Positions 24,647-33,553 of a DNA stretch of 64,000 nt are shown one piece after another. A model generated the notes under the pieces. That model searched no databases, was not told where the DNA came from, and saw nothing but the letters and a program-made list of their open reading frames with translations. Origin of the DNA: DATBHW01 sp035307385 (lineage in GTDB: Bacteria > Chloroflexota > Ktedonobacteria > Ktedonobacterales > DATBGS01); the NCBI GenBank assembly GCA_035307385.1, contig DATGID010000079.1, forward strand, positions 193,040-257,039, read 5' to 3'. Position 1 is the first letter of the stretch. Each line of letters starts with the position of its first letter. A program made the position numbers and the translations under genes.

Positions 24647-25903
24647 TTACCCTTTGTTTGCCAGCATACGATCAAGCGCAACCCGCGCCCAATGCGCCGT
24701 CTCTTCATCGACCTTGACCTGATTGATCACCTGCCCATCCAGCAAGGCATCCAGCACCCAGGCCAGATATGCCGGATGAATGCGGTACATCGTCGCGCAA
24801 GGGCAGATCACCGGATCGAGGCAGAAGATCGTCTGCTCGGGATGCTCAGCGGCCAGCCGGTGCACCAGATTGATTTCGGTGCCTACGGCCCACTGCGTGC
24901 CAGCAGGCGCTTGCTCAATCTGCTGAATGATATACTCGGTTGAGCCGTTCAGATCGGCGGCGTCCACCACTTCGCGGCGGCATTCCGGATGCACCAGCAC
25001 CTTGATGCCTGGGTATTCCGCCCGCGCTTTCTTCACCTGGTCCACGGTGAAGCGCTGGTGCGTCGTGCAATAGCCTTTCCAGAGCAGGATGCGCGCCTGG
25101 CGAAGCTGCTCGTCATCCTCGATGCCGCCGAACGCTTCGCGCTGGTTCCAGACAACCATCTGCTCATCAGGAATACCCATCTTCACGCCCGTATTGCGCC
25201 CCAGGTGTTCGTCGGGGAAGAACAGCACGCGCTGTCCCCGCGCAAAGGCCCACTTCAGCACCGCCTCGGCATTCGACGACGTGCAGACGATGCCGCCGTT
25301 GCGCCCACAGAAGGCTTTCAGATTGGCTGCCGAGTTCATATAGGTCACGGGAATGACGCCCGCCAACTCCTGCCCATCCGGACCGATCACCGGGTCGAGC
25401 ACGCCTGCGCTTTCCAGCGCCGCCCAGCATTCTTCGACCTCGCCAATGTCGGCCATATCAGCCATCGAGCAGCCTGCCGCCGGGTTGGGCAAGATCACCG
25501 TCTGATGTGGGCCGCTGAGGATGTCGGCGCTTTCGGCCATGAAATGCACGCCGCAGAAGAGAATATAGTCGGCCTCCGGATGCGAGGCGGCAAACTGCGC
25601 CAGCTTGAACGAATCGCCGCGCTCGTCGGCGTACTTGATGATCTCGTCACGCTGGTAGTGATGCCCCAGAATCAGCAGCCGCTCGCCTAACAACTCGCGG
25701 GCATGAGCGATGCGCTGGTCAAGTTCTTCGGGCGACATCAGCGCGTACTCGCGCGGGATGCTGTCCGCGCGCTCCGCGCCCGCGTGGCGTGGGCGATGCA
25801 GCGTGGCAGTGCCCGCGCCCGCGCGTTCCTGGGCGCGCCATTCGGCCAGCACTGGCAGGATTAGTTGTTCTTTGCTTTCAGCGCATTGTGATTGCAGAGC
25901 CAT
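24647..25903 (-). CDS. nadA: Quinolinate synthase NadA
   Basis: [4Fe-4S] enzyme condensing iminoaspartate with dihydroxyacetone phosphate to quinolinate. The 418 residues are longer than usual because of a 60-residue N-terminal extension. Core motifs are LGHHYQRDEIIKYAD, GDSFKLAQFA, ILFCGVHFMAESADIL, LPNPAAGCSMADM, YMNSAANLKAFCGRNGGIVCTSSNA, VLVHPECRREVVD and CPCATMYRI. Three cysteines from these motifs hold the cluster. GGAGGTG precedes ATG 25903. Last gene of nadB-nadC-nadA. Confidence 0.95.
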   Translation of the reverse strand: MALQSQCAESKEQLILPVLAEWRAQERAGAGTATLHRPRHAGAERADSIPREYALMSPEELDQRIAHARELLGERLLILGHHYQRDEIIKYADERGDSFKLAQFAASHPEADYILFCGVHFMAESADILSGPHQTVILPNPAAGCSMADMADIGEVEECWAALESAGVLDPVIGPDGQELAGVIPVTYMNSAANLKAFCGRNGGIVCTSSNAEAVLKWAFARGQRVLFFPDEHLGRNTGVKMGIPDEQMVVWNQREAFGGIEDDEQLRQARILLWKGYCTTHQRFTVDQVKKARAEYPGIKVLVHPECRREVVDAADLNGSTEYIIQQIEQAPAGTQWAVGTEINLVHRLAAEHPEQTIFCLDPVICPCATMYRIHPAYLAWVLDALLDGQVINQVKVDEETAHWARVALDRMLANKG

Positions 25904-25924
25904 AAGAGAACACCTCCGCTCTCT

Positions 25925-26782
25925 CTACTCGCATTCCAGCGAGAAATCGAAGTTCGGCGCCGAATGGGTGAGCGCGCCGATAGAAATAAAATCAACGCCC
26001 GTCGCCGCCACCTCCGCCAGCCGCTCCGGGTTCGTGCCGATGCCGCCGGATGCCTCGATCAAGATGCGTGGGTCATGCTGGCGAATCAGCGCCACCGCCT
26101 CGCGCTGCTGCCCCACGCTCATATTGTCCAGCAGAATCACATCGGCTCCCGCAGCCAGCGCTTCGCCCACCTGGTCCAGCGTCTCGCATTCCACCTCGAC
26201 CTTCAGCAGATGCGGCGCATGCTTCCGCGCACCAGCGATGGCCGGGCCGATGCCGCCAGCGGCAGCGATATGGTTATCTTTAATCAGAATGCCGTCATCC
26301 AGGGCGAAGCGATGGTTACGCCCGCCGCCCACGCGCACCGCGTATTTTTCCAGGGCGCGCAGCCCCGGCGTCGTCTTGCGCGTGTCGATGATAGCCGCGC
26401 TGGTCCCTTCGATGGCGGCCACGCAGCGCGCCGTGAGTGTAGCGATGCCGGAAAACCGTCCCAGGAAGTTCAGCGCCGTGCGCTCTGCCGTCAGGATGCT
26501 GCGCGCGCTGCCCTGGATGCGTGCGATCTGCGCGTTGGGCGCGACCTCCGCACCATCGGGTACCAGCCGCTCGGTATACAGCCCCGCGTCAACGGCATGA
26601 AAGACCGCCCCGGCTACGTCCAGCCCGGCAATCACGCCGCTCTGGCGTGTAATGATCGTGGCCGAAAGCTGGCGCTCTGCCGGAACCGTGGCGAGCGTGG
26701 TCACGTCGCCAAAACCAATATCTTCTTCCAGCGCCCGCGCAATCAGCGCCGGGTCAATCAGCAGCGTCTCGCCTTTAGGCAT
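25925..26782 (-). CDS. nadC: Nicotinate-nucleotide pyrophosphorylase (carboxylating) NadC
   Basis: Quinolinate phosphoribosyltransferase forming nicotinate mononucleotide from quinolinate and PRPP. The 285 residues show GFGDVTTLATVPAE, SGVIAGLDVA, ERTALNFLGRFSGIATLTARCV, the active-site IDTRKTTPGLRALEKYAVRVGGGRNHRFALDDGILIKDNH, and ILIEASGGIGTNPERLAEVAATGVDFISIGALTHS. GGAGGAGG precedes ATG 26782. The start lies inside the end of nadB (8-base overlap), so translation is probably coupled. Confidence 0.96.
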   Translation of the reverse strand: MPKGETLLIDPALIARALEEDIGFGDVTTLATVPAERQLSATIITRQSGVIAGLDVAGAVFHAVDAGLYTERLVPDGAEVAPNAQIARIQGSARSILTAERTALNFLGRFSGIATLTARCVAAIEGTSAAIIDTRKTTPGLRALEKYAVRVGGGRNHRFALDDGILIKDNHIAAAGGIGPAIAGARKHAPHLLKVEVECETLDQVGEALAAGADVILLDNMSVGQQREAVALIRQHDPRILIEASGGIGTNPERLAEVAATGVDFISIGALTHSAPNFDFSLECE

Positions 26783-28505
26783 GGCTGGCCTCCTCCAGAC
26801 GCGCTGCCGCGCGAACGAGCGGCTGAAGCGCCGCGTTGAGCAAGAGCGTATGCCGCCCCGCGAGCGCCGGGTCCGTCGCCGGGTAGTCGTTGCGATAGTG
26901 GCTGCCGCGGCTCTCTTGCCGCTGGCGCGCGGCAGTGATAATCAACTGCGCGACCTGCATCATATTGCCAGCCTCGTAGGCTGCGAAAGGCGCGCCCGCG
27001 CCGTTGGCAGCTTGTATTTCATCACGGCCATTGGTAGCCGTGGCGGCCTCTTCCACTAGGCGATGGAGCACCTGCGAAGCCTGCTGCAACCCCTGCTCAT
27101 CACGGTAGAGCGACACATGCTCCCACATCACGCGCTGAAGCGGGGCCTGCATATCAGGATGAACGCCTGGCGCGCTGGCCGCAATGATGGGCAGCGCATC
27201 AACAGTGCTTCCCCTGCCGGTAAAGAGATGCTCTCTATCCGGCCAATCGCTGGTCATGACTGGCTGCGTCAGAGCCATGGCAACGCGCCGCCCGAAGACT
27301 AAGCCCTCCAGCAGCGAATTGCTGGCGAGTCGGTTCGCGCCATGCACGCCCGTACAGGCCACTTCGCCAATGGCATATAACTGCGGCAGCGTCGTGCGTC
27401 CCCAGGTATCGACGGCCACGCCGCCCATAAAGTAGTGCGCGGCAGGCGCAACAGGAATCAGATCGCGCGCCAGATCATAGCCGTGCTGTGTACACATCGC
27501 TGCAATCGATGGGAAGCGGGCGCGCATGGCCTCGTCGGGCAGATGGCGCAGGTCCAGAAACGCGCTCGGCGCTCCTTCGCGCAGCATCTCGCTCAAGATG
27601 GCGCGTGCCACCACGTCGCGCGGCGCAAGCTCAGCATCAGAATGGTAGCGCGGCATAAAGCGCTCTCCGGCCTGGTTGCGCAGATACGCGCCCTCGCCAC
27701 GCACTGCTTCCGAGATCAGAAAAGCCTCGTTGTCGTCCTCGGTGACCAGCACTGTAGGGTGAAACTGGGTGAACTCCAGATCAGCCAGCGCCGCGCCTGC
27801 CCGCCAGGCCAGCGCCAGACCATCCGCTGTTGCCAGTGGCGGGTTCGAGGTGCGCAGCCACAGCCGACCCGCGCCACCATTTGCTAGCACTGTCGCGCGT
27901 GTCTCAAGCTGAAACGCACTGCCAGCGCGGTCCAGCGCGATGACGCCGACGCATTGCCCATCGCGCACCATCAGTTCGCGCACAAACGTCTGCTCGTACA
28001 TCGTGATATTTTTGCGGCTACGTACCGCCGCGACCAGCGCGCGTTCGATCTCCGCGCCGGTAGCGTCGCCGTGTGCGTGCAGCACGCGCCATCGGCTATG
28101 CGCGGCCTCGCGGCCCATGACATAGGCATCAAACGGGTTGCCCATTGCGTCTGTATCTTGCGCCGCTGCTTTGCGGTCGAACTGCGCGCCGATCTCGATC
28201 AGCCATCGCACCGCATCCGGCGCTTGCTCCACCAGCAGACGCACCGCCGTTTCATCGCACAAGCCTGCGCCAGCCACCAGCGTATCGTGCAGATGCAGTT
28301 CAGGCGAGTCATCGCTTCCGACAGCCGCCGCCAGGCCGCCCTGGGCGTAGCGTGTGTTACTTTCGCCCAGCGCGCCTTTGGTCAGCAAGGCAATGTGCAG
28401 CGAAGTGGGAAGTGAGAGCGCCAGCGAAAGCCCGGCAACGCCGCCACCAATAATAGCGACATCCGCGCGCGGTTCGGCTCTCCAGTCAGGTCGGGCGAAG
28501 GTCAT
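26775..28505 (-). CDS. nadB: L-aspartate oxidase NadB
   Basis: FAD enzyme oxidising L-aspartate to iminoaspartate, first step of de novo NAD synthesis. The 576 residues belong to the succinate dehydrogenase/fumarate reductase flavoprotein family. The dinucleotide fold is ADVAIIGGGVAGLSLALSL. NTRYAQGGLAAAVGSDDSPELHLHDTLVAGAGLCD is the NadB signature, followed by FTQFHPTVLV, GEGAYLRNQAGERFM and GVHGANRLASNSLLEGLVFGRR. The C-terminal helical domain is present. First gene of the operon, behind the promoter/operator region at 28673-28738. Confidence 0.95.
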   Translation of the reverse strand: MTFARPDWRAEPRADVAIIGGGVAGLSLALSLPTSLHIALLTKGALGESNTRYAQGGLAAAVGSDDSPELHLHDTLVAGAGLCDETAVRLLVEQAPDAVRWLIEIGAQFDRKAAAQDTDAMGNPFDAYVMGREAAHSRWRVLHAHGDATGAEIERALVAAVRSRKNITMYEQTFVRELMVRDGQCVGVIALDRAGSAFQLETRATVLANGGAGRLWLRTSNPPLATADGLALAWRAGAALADLEFTQFHPTVLVTEDDNEAFLISEAVRGEGAYLRNQAGERFMPRYHSDAELAPRDVVARAILSEMLREGAPSAFLDLRHLPDEAMRARFPSIAAMCTQHGYDLARDLIPVAPAAHYFMGGVAVDTWGRTTLPQLYAIGEVACTGVHGANRLASNSLLEGLVFGRRVAMALTQPVMTSDWPDREHLFTGRGSTVDALPIIAASAPGVHPDMQAPLQRVMWEHVSLYRDEQGLQQASQVLHRLVEEAATATNGRDEIQAANGAGAPFAAYEAGNMMQVAQLIITAARQRQESRGSHYRNDYPATDPALAGRHTLLLNAALQPLVRAAARLEEASHA

Positions 28506-28672
28506 CCGACACTCCTTTTTTCAGACCGGTTGAGAGGCATTGAGCCAGCAACACACGCTTGAGGCAGCCTCTCGCCAGTTTTTTTCGGGGTTCTGACGCT
28601 GATGTGTGGTGTCTTCCCGTAGCAGTCGGGACCACAGGTCAGCGCGTCTCGTTCAGTCTTGGCATCGAGTTG

Positions 28673-28687
28673 GTGTATCTTGTACAC
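28673..28687 (-). promoter_or_regulatory. Operator-like inverted repeat, downstream copy
   Basis: On the minus strand GTGTACAAGATACAC, fitting GTGTAC-N5-ACAC. It lies 14 bases downstream of the -10, over the early transcribed region. Its centre is 51 bases (about five helical turns) from the second copy. Confidence 0.55.
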
Positions 28688-28700
28688 TTTCTTGGTTTTG

Positions 28701-28730
28701 AGTATAACGTACCGAATGGCATGGTGTCAA
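28701..28730 (-). promoter_or_regulatory. Sigma-A promoter of nadBCA
   Basis: On the minus strand TTGACA (28725-28730), an 18-base spacer and TATACT (28701-28706). The -35 is a perfect consensus. It lies about 195 bases upstream of the nadB start and between two matching operator-like repeats, which suggests repression when NAD or its precursors are abundant. Confidence 0.7.
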
Positions 28731-28738
28731 GAGTACAC
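28724..28738 (-). promoter_or_regulatory. Operator-like inverted repeat overlapping the -35 box
   Basis: On the minus strand GTGTACTCTTGACAC, again GTGTAC-N5-ACAC. It covers the TTGACA hexamer, so a bound protein would exclude RNA polymerase. No regulator gene lies nearby. NiaR or another NAD-pathway repressor is a guess. Confidence 0.55.
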
Positions 28739-28857
28739 TAAGTCAAAAAAAGGCGAAAAAAGCGCGGGGCCTTTCCGGCATGCCAGGCCAGCAGCCGTCT
28801 CCGGGGAAGTTGAGTGATATTCCTCACACCAGCCGGATTCGCCGAATAGGCGCAATC

Positions 28858-29721
28858 TTAGGGGCGATACGGTGGCAGTTCAAACGCGGGCGCGGGTGTT
28901 CGGCGGCGTTCTTCGGCGCTCAGGCGCAGGCGTCTCACGCTTTCTTCGGGCACGTCGCGCGCGCCAAGCGGGGTGGGGTGAATGCCTGGCCCATGATAAT
29001 CGCTGCCGCCCGTGGGAATGAGATAGTACGTATCGGCAAGTTGTTTCAGGCGCTCGACGGTTGGGGGGTCATACTCGCCGTAATAAACTTCGATACCGCC
29101 TAGCCCGGCCTCGCAGAGCGAAGGAAGCAGTTGCTCAAGATCAGGGATTCCGGCAGGATGCGCCATCACCGGCACCCCGTGGACGCTGTTGATCAGCCGA
29201 ATCGCGTCCAGCGGTGCCAGCTTATAGCGCGGCACATAGCCCGGCTTATCGCGCCCCAGATAGCGATTGAAGGCATCGGCCACGCTTTCGGCATAGCCCT
29301 TTTCGACCAGCGCGGCGGCCACGTGCGGGCGGCCCACTGCCCCTGCCGCCAGTTCCCGCACCCGTTCCCAGGTGATGTTCAGCCCAATCCCTTGCAACTT
29401 CTCCACCATGCGCTGGGCGCGCGTCACGCGCATGTCGCGCAGTGTTTGCAGCGTCTGCTGAAAAGCCGCTTGCTGATACTCCAGCAGATAGCCCAGCACA
29501 TGCACTTCTGTGTTGGCGTGGTCGGTGTTGACCTCGATGCCCGGAAGCACCTCCAGGTTGCGAATTGCTCCGGCTGCCCGCGCTTCTTCCAATCCATTGG
29601 TGCTGTCGTGATCGGTGAGCGCGATGAGTGAAAGGCCCGCCTCGCTGGCGTGCTGCACCAACTCGGATGGGCTGTATAGCCCATCCGAAGCGGTTGAATG
29701 CGTATGCAGGTCAATCTTCAT
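28858..29721 (-). CDS. PHP-domain phosphoesterase (RNase AM/nucleotide phosphatase type)
   Basis: A 287-residue metal-dependent phosphoesterase of the PHP family close to TrpH/YciV, which removes the 5' nucleotide from short RNAs or the 3' phosphate from 3',5'-bisphosphonucleotides. Metal ligands appear in MKIDLHTHSTASDG, LIALTDHDST, VLPGIEVNT, VHVLGY, VMAHPAG and GGSDYHGP. ATG 29721 has no good SD, and a strong hairpin ends 13 bases upstream. Possibly co-transcribed with RNase Y (gap 65 bases), which would pair an endonuclease with a short-RNA phosphoesterase. Confidence 0.88.
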   Translation of the reverse strand: MKIDLHTHSTASDGLYSPSELVQHASEAGLSLIALTDHDSTNGLEEARAAGAIRNLEVLPGIEVNTDHANTEVHVLGYLLEYQQAAFQQTLQTLRDMRVTRAQRMVEKLQGIGLNITWERVRELAAGAVGRPHVAAALVEKGYAESVADAFNRYLGRDKPGYVPRYKLAPLDAIRLINSVHGVPVMAHPAGIPDLEQLLPSLCEAGLGGIEVYYGEYDPPTVERLKQLADTYYLIPTGGSDYHGPGIHPTPLGARDVPEESVRRLRLSAEERRRTPAPAFELPPYRP

Positions 29722-29734
29722 AAGCCACGGAAAG

Positions 29735-29762
29735 AAGCAGGACATTGCGCAATGTCCCGCTT
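29735..29762 (-). terminator. Hairpin between RNase Y and PHP genes
   Basis: Palindrome GGACATTGC/GCAATGTCC (29740-29757) extended by AAGC/GCTT with one mismatch, and followed on the minus strand by CTTTCC. It could terminate the rny transcript partly and also shield the PHP start. Confidence 0.6.
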
Positions 29763-29786
29763 CCCCTGTCCCTCTTCTCTCTGCTG

Positions 29787-31334
29787 CTATTTCGCGTAAT
29801 CGACAGAGCGTGTTTCGCGCACCACGCAGATTTTAATCTGACCTGGATAATCCAGGTTTTCCTCGATCTTGCGGGCGATGTCGCTGGCAAGGCGCGAGGC
29901 CGCCAGTTCGTCGACCTCTTCCGGCTTGACGATGATACGCACCTCGCGTCCGGCCTGAATGGCAAACGATTTTTCGACGCCAATGAACGAGTTGGCAATG
30001 GTTTCCAGCGCTTCGAGCCGCTTGATGTACAGGTCGATGGTCTCGCGCCGCGCGCCAGGTCGTGCTGCGGAAATGGCGTCGGCTGCCTGCACAATCGCTG
30101 CCTCCAACGATTGCGGCTCGGCTTCGGTGGCATGGTGCGCCACCATCGCGTGAATCACTTTTGGGGAGCGGTTATAGCGCCGGGCAATCTCGCCGCCGAT
30201 GATGGCGTGCGGCCCTTCGACCTCCTGGTCGATGGCCTTGCCCATATCATGCAGCAGCCCGGCCTCTTTACAGACCTTCACGTCTGCGCCCAGTTCGGCG
30301 GCTATCGTTCCCGCCAGCACGGATACCTCAATCGAGTGATTGAGGACATTTTGCCCATAGCTGGTGCGGAAATGCAGCCGACCCAGGATTTTGACGAGTT
30401 CAGGCGGCAGCGCGTGGACATTGGATTCCAGCAGTGCGCGCTCGCCTTCTTCGCGGATAATGTTGTCGACATCCTGTCGCGCTTTGGCAACCACATCCTC
30501 GATGCGCGCCGGGTGGATGCGTCCATCCAAAATCAGTTTGGTCAGCGCCACCCGCGCCACCTCGCGGCGCACCGGATCAAAGCCGGAAAGAATCACCGCT
30601 TCGGGGGTATCATCGATGATCAGGTCAACGCCGGTAGCCGCCTCAAGCGCCCGGATGTTGCGGCCCTCGCGTCCGATGATGCGGCCTTTCATCTCATCGT
30701 TCGGCAGGGGAACCACAGAAACGGTAACATCCGAGACTTGATCGGAGGCGCAGCGCTGAATTGCCAGGGTGATGATTTCGCGCGCCTTTTGTTCGGCCTC
30801 ATCGCGGGCGGTAGCTTCGATGTCGTGGACGCGCCGCGCGGCATCTTTGCGCGCCTGTTCTTCGATGCTGGCGATGAGGAGGGCTTTGGCTTCTTCGACA
30901 CTCAGGCCAGCAATACGTTCCAGTTCAGCCAATTGCTGGCGTTTGACGTTTTCCAGTTCTTCGCGGGCCTGGTCAAGCTGGCGCTCCTTCGTGGCAAGCC
31001 CGCGCTCGCGGCGTTCCAGGTTATCGGTCTTGCGTTCCAGCGCTTCCTCTTTCTGGATTAAGCGCTGCTCTTGACGTTTGATCTCGGCCCGCCGCTCGCG
31101 GTTTTCGGCCTCAATCGTGGTACGAAACTTGGCGGTTTCTTCTTTCGCTTCGCGCAACACGTCGCGTTGACGTTCTTGCACTTCCATCAGTCGCTGTTCG
31201 TAGTCCTCTTGTTGCAGGCGCAGCTTCTCGTTATATTGATTCGTTCCACGAAGCTTACCACCATAAAAGCCCAGACCCAGGCTTACAACTGCAAAAGGGA
31301 CGGCGACTATAAAAAGTACCCATAGGGGAATCAA
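29787..31334 (-). CDS. rny: Ribonuclease Y
   Basis: Membrane-anchored endoribonuclease starting mRNA decay. The 515 residues match the family. The N-terminal TM helix is LWVLFIVAVPFAVVSLGLGFYGG. A long charged coiled coil follows (about residues 35-195). The KH domain contains GRIIGREGRNIRALEAATGVDLIIDDTPE. The HD domain has HSIEVSVLA, GLLHDMGKAIDQEVEGPHA and VAHHATEAEP. The SD GGAGGT lies seven bases before TTG 31334; the GTG at 31343 overlaps that SD and is rejected. Encoded behind a good sigma-A promoter. Confidence 0.95.
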   Translation of the reverse strand: MIPLWVLFIVAVPFAVVSLGLGFYGGKLRGTNQYNEKLRLQQEDYEQRLMEVQERQRDVLREAKEETAKFRTTIEAENRERRAEIKRQEQRLIQKEEALERKTDNLERRERGLATKERQLDQAREELENVKRQQLAELERIAGLSVEEAKALLIASIEEQARKDAARRVHDIEATARDEAEQKAREIITLAIQRCASDQVSDVTVSVVPLPNDEMKGRIIGREGRNIRALEAATGVDLIIDDTPEAVILSGFDPVRREVARVALTKLILDGRIHPARIEDVVAKARQDVDNIIREEGERALLESNVHALPPELVKILGRLHFRTSYGQNVLNHSIEVSVLAGTIAAELGADVKVCKEAGLLHDMGKAIDQEVEGPHAIIGGEIARRYNRSPKVIHAMVAHHATEAEPQSLEAAIVQAADAISAARPGARRETIDLYIKRLEALETIANSFIGVEKSFAIQAGREVRIIVKPEEVDELAASRLASDIARKIEENLDYPGQIKICVVRETRSVDYAK

Positions 31335-31436
31335 GAGAGTCACCTCCGAATAAAAGGACAGAAAAGGCCGCAAAGGCTCGAAGGGTTGGAATCGTACAGC
31401 ACATGGCATCACTTTCTGAAGTGAAACCTTCCCTTA

Positions 31437-31466
31437 ACTATATAGGAGGCACTAACATTGTGTCAA
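31437..31466 (-). promoter_or_regulatory. Promoter of rny
   Basis: On the minus strand TTGACA (31461-31466), an 18-base spacer and TATAGT (31437-31442); TATATA gives a 16-base alternative. The leader contains a small palindrome TCACTT-TCTG-AAGTGA (31409-31424). The adjoining left segment runs to the SD of rny with nothing else visible. Confidence 0.7.
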
Positions 31467-31565
31467 GCGCGCGAAGTTGTATGCTAAGCCGCGCTGTGCC
31501 AGCCGGGCAGGCTAACTGTTATACAAGCCTCCTCTGGCAGCCCGGTGCTATAGTGAAGTACCCTA

Positions 31566-32857
31566 TCGCTAAAGCGAGGGGCTTCGACGACCCCGTAGAG
31601 TCGTTGACTTCTTCCAAGCCAGAAGAATGTTGATCGCAGCGTTATGATCTTGGTCCAGCACCAGCCCACAATGCGGGCAGACATGGGTTCGCACGTCCAT
31701 GTCCTTGGGGACCAACTTCTGGCACCCGCTGCAAAGCTGGCTTGTGTTATAGGGGTCAACAAACGCTACCTATCGTCCGGCGCTTGCAGCCTTGGCGACA
31801 CAGAAGGCTTGGAATTGTCCCCAGCCAGCATCCAAAATAGACAGATTCAAACCAGCTTTGGCGCTGGCTCCATTGGGCAGATATGCGCCATCGTTGTCTG
31901 GGTCGGGTTTGGGGTCAGGCGCTTGACTCATGTTGGGGATATTCATTTTTTCAAAGACGAGCGTGCCAAAGCGATTCACCAGAGCACGCGCTGCCTTGTG
32001 TTGAAAGTCCGCACGCTGATTGCGGACCTTGCGGTGAGCTTTTGCCAGGGCAATGGCTACACGTTTGTGGCGACGCGAGCCTTTTTGCTTGTGGTCTTTG
32101 GCCTGTTGTAGCAGCTTGAGGCGCTTCAATCCCCGCCGGTAGTGACGCGGGTTCTCAATGGTTTCTCCTGTCGAGAGTGTGGCAAAGTGCAGTAGCCCCA
32201 CATCAATGCCTACTTCCTCTTCGCTTGGAGGCAATGGCTCGCCTTCCACTTCACAGGAAAAGGTCACGTACCAGTGATTCACGTCACGCTTGATCATGCA
32301 GGTCTTCAGCTGGCCTACCATCGGGCGATGTACGCGCACCTTGAGGTCTCCGATTTTGGAGAGGGTGAGGACGTTCCCGGCCAGGGCAAAGCCTGACTGC
32401 GGGTAGGTGAACGAATCGTACTGGTTGGTTCCCTTGAAACGGGGATAGCCGGGCTTCTCCCCGTTTCTGAGGCGACGAAAGAAGGCGGCAAAGGCTTTGT
32501 CGAGGCGCCGCAAAACATCCTGCAACACCTGACCGTAGATGTCCTGATAGGCAGGGTAGGCGGCCTTGAGGTCGGCCAGTTCTGCCGCTTGAGCAGAATA
32601 GCCCAGACTCTTGCGGCGCATCTGGTAGAAGGCTTTGCGCTGTTCCAGGGCACTGTTGTACAGGTGGCGGCAGCGGCGCAGCACGAAGAGCAAGGTTTGC
32701 TCCTGCTTTTTCGTTGGAGAGAGTCGGTACTTGAAGGCTTTCCTACATAATCTTTTTGAAGGAGTGTCCTCTTGCTTCATGCTTGTATGATACGGCCTTA
32801 GGTCGTACAATGTCAATGTCCGCAAGAAGGTCGCTTCTACCCCCAGCCCTGAAGGGC
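31566..32857 (-). mobile_element. IS605/IS1341-type element carrying only tnpB
   Basis: The element has a tnpB-like gene with no tnpA, so it cannot move without help. The end near 32846-32857 has the subterminal palindrome GCCC-TGAA-GGGC. The other end has TCGCTAAAGCGA (31566-31577) and GGGG-CTTCGACGA-CCCC (31578-31594), hairpins of the kind found at IS605 right ends and in omega-RNA scaffolds. Exact cleavage ends cannot be set by eye, and no target duplication is expected. It sits between rny and apt. Confidence 0.7.
31569..32780 (-). pseudogene. tnpB: TnpB (RNA-guided nuclease) with in-frame amber codon
   Basis: TnpB/OrfB of about 403 codons, the ancestor type of Cas12. The helix-turn-helix start KAFKYRLSPTKKQEQTL, GYPRFKG, RuvC acids D193 (GIDVGLLHFA) and E277 (FEKMNIPNM), the zinc finger CSGC...CPHC (Cys350, 353, 368, 371) and the last acid D378 in DHNAAINIL are all encoded in one frame. 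Codon 337 is TAG (31770-31772), between E277 and the zinc finger, where relatives usually have a sense codon after AGR. No other lesion is seen, so the mutation looks recent. The truncated product would lack the zinc finger and D378. ATG 32780 is the likely start. Confidence 0.88.
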
Positions 32858-32983
32858 GAGGTGGTACGCGACCCTTGAGAATATGCAGGGCTTTAAGCGC
32901 CATGCTATGCCCTGAGAGAAGCTCTGCTTTCCCTCCCATTGGCGGGCTGGGAAAGCGTTGCAGCACCTGATGAGGAGTTGTTT

Positions 32984-33547
32984 ATGGCGGATGCCGTTGA
33001 TCTGCGTGTGCCCTTGGGTCATCAAGAGCGTTCTGAGTGGCTGAAGAGCATTATTCGCGATATTCCCGATTTCCCCTCGCCGGGCATTCTGTTTCGGGAT
33101 ATTACGCCGCTGCTTCAGGATGCGCGCGCTCTGCGCACCGCGCTGGAGGAGTTGGCCGAACCGTTCAAGGATGCCGGGATTGACCAGGTGGTTGGGGTGG
33201 AATCGCGCGGCTTTATCTTTGGCGCGCCGCTGGCAATGCTGCTGAACGCCGGGTTTGTGCCGGTGCGCAAATTCGGCAAATTGCCCGGCAAGACCATCCA
33301 TGTCGAATACGCGCTGGAATATGGTTCCAACACCGTGGAGATTCATACCGACGCCATTCAGCCGGGGCAGAAAATCCTGGTGGTCGATGATCTGCTGGCA
33401 ACCGGTGGCACCGTTGGCGCGGCGCTCGATCTGGTGCAGCGCCTGGGCGGCGAGGTCGTGGGCATCGCCTTCCTCGTCGAACTCACCGCTCTCCAGGGTC
33501 GCCAGCGCCTTCAGGGGCAAAACGTCTTCTCGCTCATTCAATATTAG
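32984..33547 (+). CDS. apt: Adenine phosphoribosyltransferase
   Basis: Purine salvage enzyme making AMP from adenine and PRPP. The 187 residues show IRDIPDFPSPGILFRDITPLL, VVGVESRGFIFGAPLA, VPVRKFGKLPG, the PRPP loop ILVVDDLLATGGTVGAAL, and the late VGIAFLVELTALQGRQRL. GAGGAG lies six bases before ATG 32984. A possible leader hairpin (CTTTCCC...GGGAAAG, about 32928-32956) lies just upstream. Single gene; a purine nucleoside phosphorylase lies 4.8 kb downstream. Confidence 0.95.
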   Translation: MADAVDLRVPLGHQERSEWLKSIIRDIPDFPSPGILFRDITPLLQDARALRTALEELAEPFKDAGIDQVVGVESRGFIFGAPLAMLLNAGFVPVRKFGKLPGKTIHVEYALEYGSNTVEIHTDAIQPGQKILVVDDLLATGGTVGAALDLVQRLGGEVVGIAFLVELTALQGRQRLQGQNVFSLIQY

Positions 33548-33553
33548 CGCGAC

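Larger units (their letters stand above)
28506..28857. other. Intergenic region carrying the nad operon promoter
   Basis: 352 bases with no gene. The left part is the nadB leader and 28673-28738 holds promoter and operator-like repeats. The rest, to the end of the PHP gene, contains A-rich runs (GTCAAAAAAAGG near 28743) and no clear feature. The GC content drops around the promoter. Confidence 0.6.

Noticed and set aside
32900..32983. A purine or PRPP riboswitch ahead of apt.
   Set aside because: There is a small hairpin but no conserved purine-riboswitch junction or loop sequences.
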